40,505 nt of DNA, taken from the IMG/VR virus record IMGVR_UViG_3300006853_000008, positions 1 to 40,505 of that record; one strand, written 5' to 3'. Below the pieces are notes generated by a model. That model was not told the origin of the DNA. It saw only the letters and a list, made by a program, of their open reading frames with translations, and did not search any database. The first letter of the stretch is position 1. Every line of letters starts with the position of its first letter. Origin of the DNA: a virus. Made by a program: the position numbers and the translations under genes. Of the stretch, positions 1-7,366 are shown piece after piece.

Positions 1-80
1 GGTGCTATCGCGCAAGCCGACGTGACAGCCATCGCCTCTAACAAGAAAAAGCGCGAGCACCCCGAGGACGACATCCAGCG
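1..80. repeat. terminal direct repeat, left copy
   Basis: These 80 bases are identical to 40426-40505. The simplest reading is an assembly overlap of a circular (or circularly permuted) phage genome of 40,425 bp. A gene reads through the junction without a break, which supports circularity. A true short terminal repeat cannot be excluded from sequence alone. Confidence 0.93.
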
Positions 81-426
81 GGCGTGCTGTCAGTTCTGGG
101 AGCTGTGCTATCCGACCACGTGGCACATGACGTTCCACCCGCCGAACGGACTCGCGGCCAAGAACAAAAAGCTGGCGGGCATTTTCAAGGGGCTCGGCGT
201 CAAGCCCGGCGTTTTCGATCTCATTTGCGTGGCGCGGCGCGGGCCGTTCTCCGGCTTCGCGCTGGAACTGAAAGCACCCGGCCGTGGGACGACCACCGGC
301 CAAGACGAATGGCGGGCGCGCTTCATAGCCGAGGGCTGGTTTACTGGCGTTGCCGACAGCGTGGACAAAGCGCTGCAGATAATCCGCGACTACAACGAGC
401 TGCCGCCGAGGCGCGACACGCGATGA
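1..426 (+). CDS. VRR-NUC domain nuclease (5' end lies at 40384-40505)
   Basis: This is a small PD-(D/E)xK-type nuclease of the VRR-NUC family, which cleaves branched or structured DNA. The family hallmarks are visible: an acidic/IQ start (HPEDDIQ), then KPGVFDLICV, then the catalytic ELK, then a conserved TTTGQDEW block. A GTG at 22 is available, but the frame is open back through the circular junction to a TTG at 40384 with GGAG 7 nt upstream. That start adds a sequence-like N-terminus (LSDAQIREFVARG) and gives about 155 aa. The stop overlaps the next ATG. It heads a chain of overlapping genes that includes ParB-like, ABC-GNAT and HNH proteins. Typical roles are DNA repair, recombination or packaging support; the exact substrate is not predictable. 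Confidence 0.85.
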   Translation, partial: GAIAQADVTAIASNKKKREHPEDDIQRACCQFWELCYPTTWHMTFHPPNGLAAKNKKLAGIFKGLGVKPGVFDLICVARRGPFSGFALELKAPGRGTTTGQDEWRARFIAEGWFTGVADSVDKALQIIRDYNELPPRRDTR

Positions 427-644
427 GAACCGTGGGCCAGCAAATTGCGCTGATGCGTTACAACGCCGAGCGTTGCGAGAAGTCGAAACACCCGCGCTGC
501 GCGTGCGCGTGCGGCGGCACGAAACACGGGCGACCGCACGGCGCCGACTGGATCAGGGAACAGGAGATGCGCATCCGCAATCTGATCTCGGCCGACCTGC
601 GGGCCAAGGAAACGGCGGAAGGCCGCCCGGGACTTTTCCCGTGA
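423..644 (+). CDS. small Cys/His-rich hypothetical protein
   Basis: A 73-aa basic protein that begins in an ATGA overlap with the nuclease stop. It carries a Cys cluster (CEKSKHPRCACACGG) followed by KHGRPHG, compatible with a small metal-binding knot. No family is recognised. The overlap at both ends shows it is translated as part of the left operon. The longer ORF in the same frame that starts at 84 is rejected because it lies under the VRR-NUC gene. Confidence 0.65.
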   Translation: MRTVGQQIALMRYNAERCEKSKHPRCACACGGTKHGRPHGADWIREQEMRIRNLISADLRAKETAEGRPGLFP

Positions 645-1048
645 ATAAGCGCCGCTTCGATCTACTCGACCAGAAGGGCGCGAAAGTGATTTCGCTCGAC
701 CTCGTGCGCGACACGATGGTCACGCGGGCCGAAGTGCCGAACGGCGAATGTCCGCACATCGGCGTGGAAGTCGACCCGATCAAGGCCACGCTCGAATGCG
801 TCGCGTGCAAGGCGCAACTGTCGCCGACGCAGTGGATTTATCAGCTCATCGAATACTGGCAGCACGTGGTCTACATGCACGACAGCGCGAACCGCAGCCG
901 CGCGGCCATGGAACTGCAGGCGAAAAAATTGGAGCGCAAATCGAAATGCAAATGCCAGCACTGCGGGCGCGTGACGCGCGTGGTGCTGCCGCGCTTGAGC
1001 TACGCCGAACTGCGCGAAATCGAAAAGGCCGGAGACCCACAACCATGA
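641..1048 (+). CDS. zinc-finger-like hypothetical protein
   Basis: 135 aa from a GTG that overlaps the preceding stop (GTGA). Two Cys pairs are visible: CPHIG...CVACK in the middle and CKCQHCGR near the C-terminus. Between them is an amphipathic helix (QWIYQLIEYWQHVVYMH). The pattern suggests a zinc-stabilised fold, perhaps DNA- or protein-binding. No family name is supported. The longer ORF from 473 is rejected because its upstream part lies under the previous gene. Confidence 0.7.
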   Translation: MNKRRFDLLDQKGAKVISLDLVRDTMVTRAEVPNGECPHIGVEVDPIKATLECVACKAQLSPTQWIYQLIEYWQHVVYMHDSANRSRAAMELQAKKLERKSKCKCQHCGRVTRVVLPRLSYAELREIEKAGDPQP

Positions 1049-1287
1049 GAGACGTTAAATCGGGCTGGCTCGAATACGCTGCGCTGCTGCCGGCGGGCGC
1101 CAGCAAGACGCAACTGCGCGAGACCGAGCAGGCGTTTTATGGCGGCATCGTTCACGCGTTTTCGCTGCTGATCGAAAACTCCGAGCTGTCCGACGATGAC
1201 GCCGAGCGCAACCTTGAAGCCATGCTGATCGAAGCGCGCGCCCGCTTTCGGGCCATACTGGATAGCAAGTTCGCCGAGGGCATGTGA
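1045..1287 (+). CDS. small alpha-helical hypothetical protein
   Basis: 80 aa, mostly acidic helix (ELSDDDAERNLEAMLIEARARFRAIL), with no Cys, signal or membrane segment. A GGAG sits just upstream, the start overlaps the previous stop, and its own stop overlaps the ParB start. I do not recognise the family. The context suggests an accessory to the early or DNA-handling operon. Confidence 0.7.
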   Translation: MRDVKSGWLEYAALLPAGASKTQLRETEQAFYGGIVHAFSLLIENSELSDDDAERNLEAMLIEARARFRAILDSKFAEGM

Positions 1288-1988
1288 TGAACACTGGGAA
1301 GGAACCTACCAAGCCGAAGGCGCCGTCCGCAGGCGGGCGCGGCGCGCCGATGCCGACCAATCGCCGCGTGAAAATGCGGAAGCAGCCGCCCGCGCCCGCG
1401 ACGCGCGAGAAGTTCCGCGAACGCACTGACGAAGAAACCAGTTGGCCCGCCTCGGAGACCGAGCTACGCGATATCAACGACATCGCCCCTTACCCGCGAA
1501 ACCCTCGGCTGCATGGTGAGGGGCAAATCGAGCAAATCGCTTCGAGCATCAAACGGTGGGGCTTTACGATTCCGCTGCTCGTGGATGAGGCGGGCCAATT
1601 GATCGCGGGTCACGCACGACACGAAGCCGCGAAACGTCTCGACCTGAAACGCGTGCCCGTCATGGTGGCGCGCGGATGGAGCGAGGCGCAGAAGCGCGCC
1701 TATGTGATCGCCGACAACCAGCTCGCCAGCCTCAGTTCGTGGGACCGCGAATCGCTGGCCTATCACATGCAGCTCGTGGACGACTCCGAACTGGCGAAGG
1801 CCATCGGGTTCAGTGACGCGGACCTGCGCTCGCTGTGCGATGCCGATGCCGTGATGGACGAGCGGCAGAACGCCGACGTGGGCGGCAGCCGGTTCATGCT
1901 GCTGCTCGAATTCGATGACGAACCCACTCTGCAATCGCACTTCGACGAACTGCGCGGGCGCGGGCTGCGCGTCAAGGTGATGACGTGA
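1287..1988 (+). CDS. ParB-N (Spo0J/sulfiredoxin-fold) protein
   Basis: The 233-aa protein has a basic, Pro-rich N-terminus (about 1-55) and then a ParB N-terminal domain (about 58-150). The domain shows DIAPYPRNPR, IEQIASSIKRWGF, and the nucleotide-binding GHARHEA loop (about 108-114), which matches the GxRRxxA motif of ParB-type CTPases. The C-terminal part (SWDRESLAYH...IGFSDADL) resembles the tail seen in ParB domains linked to phage DNA methylases. It does not resemble the HTH and dimer domain of chromosomal ParB. It is therefore unlikely to be a classical partition protein. It overlaps the ABC-GNAT gene by 4 nt and the two probably act together. I prefer ATG 1287 because GAGGG lies 6 nt upstream; GTG 1284 is possible. 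Confidence 0.85.
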   Translation: MNTGKEPTKPKAPSAGGRGAPMPTNRRVKMRKQPPAPATREKFRERTDEETSWPASETELRDINDIAPYPRNPRLHGEGQIEQIASSIKRWGFTIPLLVDEAGQLIAGHARHEAAKRLDLKRVPVMVARGWSEAQKRAYVIADNQLASLSSWDRESLAYHMQLVDDSELAKAIGFSDADLRSLCDADAVMDERQNADVGGSRFMLLLEFDDEPTLQSHFDELRGRGLRVKVMT

Positions 1989-3142
1989 CCGCTGCGCCGC
2001 TCAAGGCGTACCGCGTTCGGCTGGAATCGCCGGTTGCCGATTCGTTCCGGTGTACCTGCGCGGCGAATGCTCTCGACATCGACCAGAAGAAAAAGTCCGT
2101 GCACCAGCTCGACGTGCTGGCCGACATTGAAAGCCCGTTCAATGTGGGCGCGATTGTCGGCGCCTCGGGATCGGGCAAGAGCACGCTGGCCCGCTCGATC
2201 TATGGCGCGGACGCGCTGCATACGCGCCTTGATCCCGCGCGCCCGATCATCGACCAACTGCCCAAGGAATGGACCTACGACCAGTGCGCGGCCGGGCTGT
2301 CGGGCGTCGGGCTTACCTCCGTGCCGTGTTGGATTCGCCCAGCTCACACACTGTCGACCGGGCAGGCGGCGCGCGCCGAGGCCGCGCTACAGATGGCGCA
2401 CCTCGTCGACGGCGTGACCGTCATTGACGAATGGACCAGCGTGGTGGATCGCACCGTGGCCAAGGTCATGAGCCATTGCGTGCAGAAGTTCGCGCGCGCG
2501 GCTAACAAACGAGTGGTGCTCATTTGCTGCCACTATGACGTGCTCGACTGGCTCAACCCCGATTGGGTCATCGACTGCAATAAGCAGGCGTTCACTGATC
2601 GGAGGGAACTTCGTCGGGGCTTCCAGCGCACAGAGCGATTGCGCTTCGACATCCGGCGCGTTGACCGGCGAACCTGGACCTATTTCAGCAAGTATCACTA
2701 TCTAACCGATTCACTACCGGGCGGCAGCATCGAATGCTTCGGCGTGTTCCACGGCCGGGATCAGGTTGGCTTCCAGTGTTTCGCTAACTACGTGCCCCAT
2801 CGCAAGGGCACCGTGCGACGTAAGCAGATGCACAGCAACCGAATCGTGATTCACCCCGACTATGCCGGCCTCGGGCTGGGTATTCGCGTGGTCAACGCCA
2901 CCTCGTGGCTGATGGCCCAGCGTGGGTTCGATGTGCGTATCAAGTACAGCTCGGTCCCCGTGCACCTCGCCATGCGCAAGTATCGATGCTGGGAATTGCT
3001 CGACGTGAGCCGTGCCACGCATCAGATATTCGGGGCCAAGATGGAGAGGCGCACGGGCTTTCGCCTCGACGTAAAGACCTACAGCTACCGCTTCCGCCCT
3101 CAGGCGTATGATCCCGTGGCCGATGGCGCCACGCTGCAGTAG
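1985..3142 (+). CDS. ABC-type ATPase fused to GNAT acetyltransferase (Mom-like?)
   Basis: A 385-aa two-domain protein. Residues about 30-200 form a soluble ABC ATPase: Walker A GASGSGKST (59-67), signature LSTGQ (123-127), Walker B VTVIDE (144-149), D-loop SVVDR and switch His183. There are no membrane segments, so it is not a transporter. Residues about 230-350 look like a GNAT domain, with FSKYHYL followed by the acetyl-CoA loop RIVIHPDYAGLGLGIR (286-301). GNAT proteins include phage Mu Mom, which hypermodifies adenine. The pairing with a ParB-fold protein suggests DNA modification or sensing, but this is inference. The GTG start overlaps the ParB stop. It could also acetylate a protein or small molecule. 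Confidence 0.8.
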   Translation: MTAAPLKAYRVRLESPVADSFRCTCAANALDIDQKKKSVHQLDVLADIESPFNVGAIVGASGSGKSTLARSIYGADALHTRLDPARPIIDQLPKEWTYDQCAAGLSGVGLTSVPCWIRPAHTLSTGQAARAEAALQMAHLVDGVTVIDEWTSVVDRTVAKVMSHCVQKFARAANKRVVLICCHYDVLDWLNPDWVIDCNKQAFTDRRELRRGFQRTERLRFDIRRVDRRTWTYFSKYHYLTDSLPGGSIECFGVFHGRDQVGFQCFANYVPHRKGTVRRKQMHSNRIVIHPDYAGLGLGIRVVNATSWLMAQRGFDVRIKYSSVPVHLAMRKYRCWELLDVSRATHQIFGAKMERRTGFRLDVKTYSYRFRPQAYDPVADGATLQ

Positions 3143-3153
3143 GAGTACCGCCC

Positions 3154-3597
3154 ATGCCCGTACCCACGCGCACGCGACTAACTAACCGGGTACACCGGCC
3201 CAGCTTCCTGAATCACAGCGAACGATTCAAGGCTGAGCGTGCGAAGGCACAGCAGGCCAAGCGCGACCCAGTAGCGCAGGCACTTTATGCGACGCGTCAG
3301 TGGAAGGAACTGCGCGCGCAGGTATTGCGAGAAGCCAATGGGCGATGCGCTACAAAGAATTGCGCGCGCCCCGCGTGCATCGTTGACCACGTGCGCCCGC
3401 ATCGTGGAAGTAATTCGCTTTTCTTTGATCGCGACAACCTGCAGGCCCTGTGCAAGCGATGTCATGATCGCAAGACAGCGCGCTATGACGGGGCCTTCGG
3501 CCGCGCCCCTCGCGCAGCGTACCCTCGCGAGAACTCAGCCCATAAAGCGTTTCAGCCAGCCACGCGCTGGGGGGACGGGGGTACGGGGGGGACGTGA
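3154..3597 (+). CDS. HNH endonuclease
   Basis: 147 aa with a complete HNH module. It has VDHVRPH (His79), DRDNLQ (Asn95) and CHDRK (His104), plus zinc Cys pairs CATKNC (65/70) and CKRC (100/103). An AGGAG lies upstream of the ATG. In HK97-like phages an HNH protein encoded beside the terminase genes assists terminase cleavage, and this gene is the last one before the small terminase. The C-terminal tail is Gly/Thr-rich and low complexity. It could act as a free-standing nicking enzyme, but the position favours packaging. Confidence 0.88.
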   Translation: MPVPTRTRLTNRVHRPSFLNHSERFKAERAKAQQAKRDPVAQALYATRQWKELRAQVLREANGRCATKNCARPACIVDHVRPHRGSNSLFFDRDNLQALCKRCHDRKTARYDGAFGRAPRAAYPRENSAHKAFQPATRWGDGGTGGT

Positions 3598-3985
3598 AAA
3601 TTCCCGGGCGCCAACTTCCCCAGCGACGCGTTTGCGCGAATTTTCGCGCCTCCGAATGGGGTTTTTCAGTTAGGACAAATTGTCCTAGAACCGGAACCGG
3701 GTTCGGGTCCGGTCTCGAGTTTCCGGCGACCGGCCGGAACTCGACGGCGGGGCCCACGCGGACGTGGCCCACGCACGCTCTACGCCCGGCCCGTAGACGC
3801 GCCGCCGCTGCGCAAGCTCTGCGCGCGATGCCGGCGCCGACTTCCGCCGAATCGGCCCGCGCGGCAAAATCCCGGGCGCGGCATTCCATGACTCGCTGCC
3901 GCGTCGCCGCCACCTCCGCGTGTTTCGCCATGCGCCGGAGCGTGGCTCGACGCGGCGGCGCGTCTCCCGCTAGATAGGCTCACGT
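3598..3985. other. non-coding region before the small terminase; candidate cos or regulatory region
   Basis: This 388-bp region has no convincing gene. The frame from 3594 to 3977 is open but gives an Arg/Ala/Pro-rich, unstructured sequence. The region is dense in dyads: GCGCGAA/TTCGCGC near 3634-3650, the 17-bp operator at 3671-3687, a hairpin with arms 3716-3727 and 3733-3743, and a GC-rich dyad around 3748-3770. A position between HNH and small terminase genes is where HK97-like cos sites often lie, so cos or a late-operon control region are both plausible. Confidence 0.5.
3671..3687. promoter_or_regulatory. 17-bp palindromic operator, copy 1 (TAGGACAAATTGTCCTA)
   Basis: A perfect 17-bp palindrome with one central base. 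The same sequence occurs at 31901-31917, and a one-mismatch version at 29235-29251. Recurrence at three intergenic sites implies a dedicated dimeric repressor, probably one of the phage XRE-type proteins. Here it would control the terminase/structural operon. Confidence 0.75.
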
Positions 3986-4447
3986 ATGTCTCGCAGACCA
4001 ACCGCAACCGTTTTGAAACTGATTCGAGGGGACGCGCACCCGGAGCGGCACAAAGACGACCGACCGAAGATCAACGCCACGCCGCTAATTCCGCCGGGCG
4101 TGGTGTTCAGCCCCGAGGAGCGGGCCGTCTGGGACTACCTCATGGAGCACGTGGTGATCCCCGGCGTGCACGGCACGGGCGACGGCGGTGCGTTCGCGCA
4201 GATCGCCAAGTTGCAAGTGCGCGTCAATCAAGCCGATGCGAAGTGCACCCAGCTCGGGCTCGTGATGCGCGCACCCTCGGGCAAGCCCGAACTGCAACCC
4301 TATGCGCGCCTGAGCCGCGATCTCTGGAACCAGTTGCGTCTCGCCTACGCGGAAGTCGGCGCGACGCCGGCAGGCCGCGTGTCGATCTCGGGGCCGCGCG
4401 TCTCGGGACTGCCGGGCGGTGAAACTTCGTGGGATGAAATCAATTGA
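3986..4447 (+). CDS. terS: terminase small subunit (P27 family)
   Basis: 153 aa. The start RRPTATVLKLIRGDAHPER and the following Pro-rich segment match the P27-type small terminase pattern. A central helical region (AVWDYLMEHV...LQVRVNQADAKC) and the common SGKPELQPY block follow. It binds the packaging start site and recruits the large subunit. The ATG at 3986 has a weak ribosome site. Three small overlapping ORFs separate it from the large terminase. It is the first gene after a structured non-coding region that may hold the packaging site. Confidence 0.85.
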   Translation: MSRRPTATVLKLIRGDAHPERHKDDRPKINATPLIPPGVVFSPEERAVWDYLMEHVVIPGVHGTGDGGAFAQIAKLQVRVNQADAKCTQLGLVMRAPSGKPELQPYARLSRDLWNQLRLAYAEVGATPAGRVSISGPRVSGLPGGETSWDEIN

Positions 4448-4608
4448 ACGAGCCGAGCATCACGCTGCAGATGCCGCCGCCGGCTGTCGGCGCTTACTGG
4501 ATAGGCGGCGTCGGGCACGGCCTCGGGTTTCACTTGACGCGACGCCCGAGCTGGCTACATCGGCAGATGATGCGATGGGCTTTCGGGTGGGTCTGGGTGG
4601 ACGCATGA
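4444..4608 (+). CDS. small Trp-rich hypothetical protein
   Basis: 54 aa from a TTG that overlaps the small-terminase stop. Its own stop overlaps the next ATG. The sequence contains GAYWIGGVGHGLGFHL and ends in a Trp-rich tract (WAFGWVWVDA). It has the look of short phage proteins with an aromatic tail rather than random sequence, and the two overlap junctions support translation. The function is unknown; a weak membrane or protein contact role is possible. Confidence 0.6.
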   Translation: MNEPSITLQMPPPAVGAYWIGGVGHGLGFHLTRRPSWLHRQMMRWAFGWVWVDA

Positions 4609-4805
4609 ACGCAATACACGAGCAGGAAATCGAACTGAAACGCCGCGAGCCGGCGCCCATCGAGCACCACCGCGTCGCGGTGCATGTCGACTTGGCGGAC
4701 ATCGCGAGGCGCTACGGGCCGCGCGCAGCGGCCAGCATCACGGGCCGCGTCCGATTGTTGGAGGGCGCGATCATCATTGAGAAGCTAGAGGCACGCGACC
4801 AATGA
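4605..4805 (+). CDS. small hypothetical protein
   Basis: 66 aa, starting ATGA over the previous stop and ending in an overlap with the next ATG. It has an acidic/basic N-terminal helix and a second half (DIARRYGPRAAASITGRVRLLEG) that looks like a compact alpha/beta segment. No family is recognised. The longer frame from 4419 is rejected because it would lie under the two preceding genes. Confidence 0.6.
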   Translation: MNAIHEQEIELKRREPAPIEHHRVAVHVDLADIARRYGPRAAASITGRVRLLEGAIIIEKLEARDQ

Positions 4806-5026
4806 ACATGCCGCCCGAGCCGGAAGTCATCACAACGATGGCGCAGTATCACGGCTACATCGCCGAATGCACGGCGCTGATGCAGACCGACCCCGAGACC
4901 GACACGCCCGAAGGCCGGCGCCTGCTGGCGCTGGTGGATGCAATCGAAGCCTTCGAGCGCAAGGCGTGGCCGAGCATGTTCCCGGAAATGACGCCCGAGG
5001 ACGCGCGGCAGTTGATCGGCGATTGA
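4802..5026 (+). CDS. HigA-antitoxin N-terminal-like small protein (no HTH)
   Basis: 74 aa. The core (YIAECTALMQTDPETDTPEGRRLLALVDAIEAFE, then WPSMFP) closely resembles the segment before the HTH in HigA-type antitoxins, where EG-RL-LLV-IE-YE is typical. The helix-turn-helix part is absent, so it cannot bind DNA as HigA does. It may be a stand-alone partner domain, or an antitoxin-derived protein acting against a host HigB. A HigA-like HTH protein is encoded far away at 34867. The start overlaps the previous stop (ATGA). Confidence 0.65.
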   Translation: MNMPPEPEVITTMAQYHGYIAECTALMQTDPETDTPEGRRLLALVDAIEAFERKAWPSMFPEMTPEDARQLIGD

Positions 5027-5044
5027 CGAACAACGGTTAGACGC

Positions 5045-5068
5045 GGGCGACGGTTCATCCGGTCCCGC
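5045..5068 (+). repeat. 24-bp leader repeat, copy 1 (upstream of large terminase)
   Basis: First of three near-identical copies (others at 7323-7346 and 7480-7503). The core is GGGCGACGG, a 5-base centre, then CCGGTCCCGC. It can fold as GGG/CCC and CGG/CCG stems around a TTCAT loop. It ends 17 nt before the terminase GTG. All three copies stand at a similar distance before a start codon, so a shared promoter or translational control element is likely. Confidence 0.75.
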
Positions 5069-5085
5069 GCGCAAGGTGCGCGCGC

Positions 5086-7026
5086 GTGGATCAGATCGAC
5101 ATTCCGGGAACCGAGAACCAGCCGCCCAACGGCAAGCGAGGCCGACCGCGCAAGTGGTCGAACGATGCCGAGCGCCGGCAGCACGAAAAAGAGAAGCGCG
5201 CCGCCCGGGCGAAGAAACGCCGCGAGGAAATCGATACTGATCCGAAAGCGCGGCGACAGCGCGCCATTGCGCTGCATATGGCGGCGATCTCCGGCCCACC
5301 GCCCGAATTGCAGGTCCGTGATGACGATCTCGCGGAGCTGGGCACCGACTTCCCGAACGTCGCCGAAGCGCTGCAATACGCGCGTGACGTGCTGACTTCG
5401 CACGTGATCGCGTGCGAATGGGTGCGCCGCGCGTGCAAGCGCCACGAGCACGATCTCGCACGCATCGAGGCGGCGGACTGGCCCTACACGTTCAACGCCC
5501 AGAAGGCCGAGCGCGCGCTGCGCGCCATTCAGATGTTCCGCGAGGTGCGCGGGCCGCGCGCGGGAAAGCGGTTCCGTTTCGGCCCGTGGCAAAAATTCAT
5601 CGTGGGCAGTCTGTTCGGCTGGGTCGACAAAACCACCGGCCTACGTCGGTTCCACTATGCGTTCGTCGCCGTGCCGCGCGGCAACGGCAAGTCATCGCTC
5701 GCCGCCGCGCTGTGCCTGCTGATGCTGGCGCTCGACGGCGAAGGCGGCGCCGAGGTGTACGCGGCGGCGGTCACGCGCGATCAAGCGCGCATCGTGTTCA
5801 ACCTCGCGCAGCACATGGCCCGCACCGATGCCGCCTTCCGCGCGAAGTACGGCGTTTCGATTCACGCGCACGCGGTCGTGCAGGACGCCACCGCGAGCAC
5901 GTTCCGTTCGCTGTCGCGCGATGCGAACGCGCTGGACGGGCTCAACGTGCACTTCGCGGTGCTCGACGAGCTGGCCGCGCACAAGACGCGGGAAATCCAT
6001 GACGTGCTGGTGACTGCGACCGGCAAGCGCTCGCAGCCGCTGCTGTTCTCGATCACCACGGCGGGCGCGAATCAATCGGGCATCGGCTACGAGCAGTGGA
6101 AATACGCGATGAAAGTGCTGCGCGGCGAGTCGGAGGACGAAGCCTTCTTCGGCATCGTGTACACGCTCGACGATGCCGACAACTGGGAAGACCCCGCGAG
6201 CTGGGCGAAAGCCAACCCGAATTTCGGCAGCTCGGTAAACCCGGACACCATCGCGACGCTGGCGCACCGCGCGCGGCAGATCGCGAGTCAGCAGACCGCC
6301 TTCAAGCAAAAGCACCTGAATATATGGACCAACGCCGCCGTTTCGTGGATGAACATGCTGCAGTGGGACGCGTGCGCCGACGCGCCGCCCGAGGCGGAAT
6401 TTAACGGCGAGGAATGCGTCATCGGCCTGGACCTCGCGGCGAAAATTGACTTGGCCGCGCGCGTCAAGATGTTCGCCCGCGTGCTGGATGGCGTCACGCA
6501 TTACTACGTGTTCGCGCACTTCTATCTGCCGGAAGCCGCCATCGTCGACGGGCGCAACGCGAGCTACCAAACGTGGGAGGCCGAGAACTGGATCACGGCC
6601 ACGCCGGGCGAAGTCATCGACTTCGACGCGATCCAGCTCGACCTGCAGACCGACGCCACGCACCACCGTTTGTTAGACGTGGCCTATGACCCGTGGCAGG
6701 CGTTGAAACTGGCCGCCGATCTCGCGGCGCTCGATATCCCGGTAATCGAATACCGGCCGACCGTCGCGAACTTCTCCCCGGCGATGAAAGAGATTGACGC
6801 GCTGGTCAGGCAACGGCGCTTCCACCACAACGGCAACCCGGTGCTGCGGTGGAACGTCGCGTGCGTGGAAGTCATGGAAGATTTCAAGGGCAACATTTAC
6901 CCGCGCAAGGATCGGGACGACCCGCTACAGAAAATTGACGGGCTGGTGGCGCTGCTGATGGCGATGGGCCGGCGCATGTCGCTGGAAGCGGCGCCCGAGG
7001 CTGCGCCTACGCTCACCTTCGTCTGA
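5086..7026 (+). CDS. terL: terminase large subunit (Terminase_1 type)
   Basis: The 646-aa packaging motor. The ATPase part has Walker A PRGNGKSS (197-204) and Walker B AVLDEL (291-296), with the ITTAG coupling motif further on. The C-terminal nuclease begins at VIGLDLA and includes DVAYDP. The first about 70 residues are an unusual basic extension that starts with an AT-hook-like KRGRPRKW (17-24) and a highly charged helix. It could help DNA binding or could be a fused small domain. The GTG start follows AAGGTG and leader repeat copy 1. A long antisense ORF beneath it is a composition shadow. Confidence 0.94.
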   Translation: MDQIDIPGTENQPPNGKRGRPRKWSNDAERRQHEKEKRAARAKKRREEIDTDPKARRQRAIALHMAAISGPPPELQVRDDDLAELGTDFPNVAEALQYARDVLTSHVIACEWVRRACKRHEHDLARIEAADWPYTFNAQKAERALRAIQMFREVRGPRAGKRFRFGPWQKFIVGSLFGWVDKTTGLRRFHYAFVAVPRGNGKSSLAAALCLLMLALDGEGGAEVYAAAVTRDQARIVFNLAQHMARTDAAFRAKYGVSIHAHAVVQDATASTFRSLSRDANALDGLNVHFAVLDELAAHKTREIHDVLVTATGKRSQPLLFSITTAGANQSGIGYEQWKYAMKVLRGESEDEAFFGIVYTLDDADNWEDPASWAKANPNFGSSVNPDTIATLAHRARQIASQQTAFKQKHLNIWTNAAVSWMNMLQWDACADAPPEAEFNGEECVIGLDLAAKIDLAARVKMFARVLDGVTHYYVFAHFYLPEAAIVDGRNASYQTWEAENWITATPGEVIDFDAIQLDLQTDATHHRLLDVAYDPWQALKLAADLAALDIPVIEYRPTVANFSPAMKEIDALVRQRRFHHNGNPVLRWNVACVEVMEDFKGNIYPRKDRDDPLQKIDGLVALLMAMGRRMSLEAAPEAAPTLTFV

Positions 7027-7035
7027 TCGTCAAGA

Positions 7036-7059
7036 CGCACGCGGAGGCCTCCGCGTGCG
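7036..7059. terminator. 24-bp perfect palindrome after terL
   Basis: The arms CGCACGCGGAGG and CCTCCGCGTGCG are exact reverse complements with no spacer, 9 nt after the terminase stop. A strong RNA hairpin could pause transcription or protect the mRNA end. There is no T-tract, so an intrinsic terminator is not certain. A protein-binding dyad is the alternative. Confidence 0.45.
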
Positions 7060-7256
7060 AAATAGGTACATGCCGAAATCGCTATTCGGCGTGTACTCAA
7101 TTCGGCGACTTGTCCGTTACGGGCGCCGAGCTTGTCCGTTATCTGGGGCGCGGCTGTGGTAGAAGCGCGCGCGGCGTGGCATTCGTGCACGCATAGTCAT
7201 CGCGCTAGAGCGATGAGCATCGCGCACCGCGACGGCTCTAACTACGCGGCCCGATG

Positions 7257-7272
7257 TGTTTCACGTGAAACC
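7257..7272. promoter_or_regulatory. parS: parS-like site (TGTTTCACGTGAAACC)
   Basis: 15 of 16 bases match the chromosomal parS palindrome TGTTTCACGTGAAACA, and the 14-bp core GTTTCACGTGAAAC is perfect. ParB proteins of many bacterial chromosomes bind this sequence. The phage ParB-fold protein lacks an evident HTH, so the likely reader is the host ParB. I saw no second copy. A role in segregation, positioning or regulation is inference. Confidence 0.75.
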
Positions 7273-7322
7273 CGTGGAACCGTTGCGAGGCGATCAGCGC
7301 GCGCCTACACTCCCGCGCATTC

Positions 7323-7346
7323 GGGCGACGGTTCATCCGGTCCCGC
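7323..7346 (+). repeat. 24-bp leader repeat, copy 2
   Basis: Identical to copy 1 over all 24 bases (GGGCGACGG, TTCAT, CCGGTCCCGC). It ends 20 nt before an ATG at 7367 that has GAGGA as ribosome site. With copy 3 it brackets a 133-bp segment that also holds the small ORF. Confidence 0.75.
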
Positions 7347-7366
7347 AGTCTCCGCCGAGGAATGCG

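Noticed and set aside
3594-3977. 127-aa plus-strand ORF between HNH and small terminase
   Set aside because: Arg/Ala/Pro-rich, no motif, no ribosome site, and it covers several dyads and the operator; treated as non-coding.
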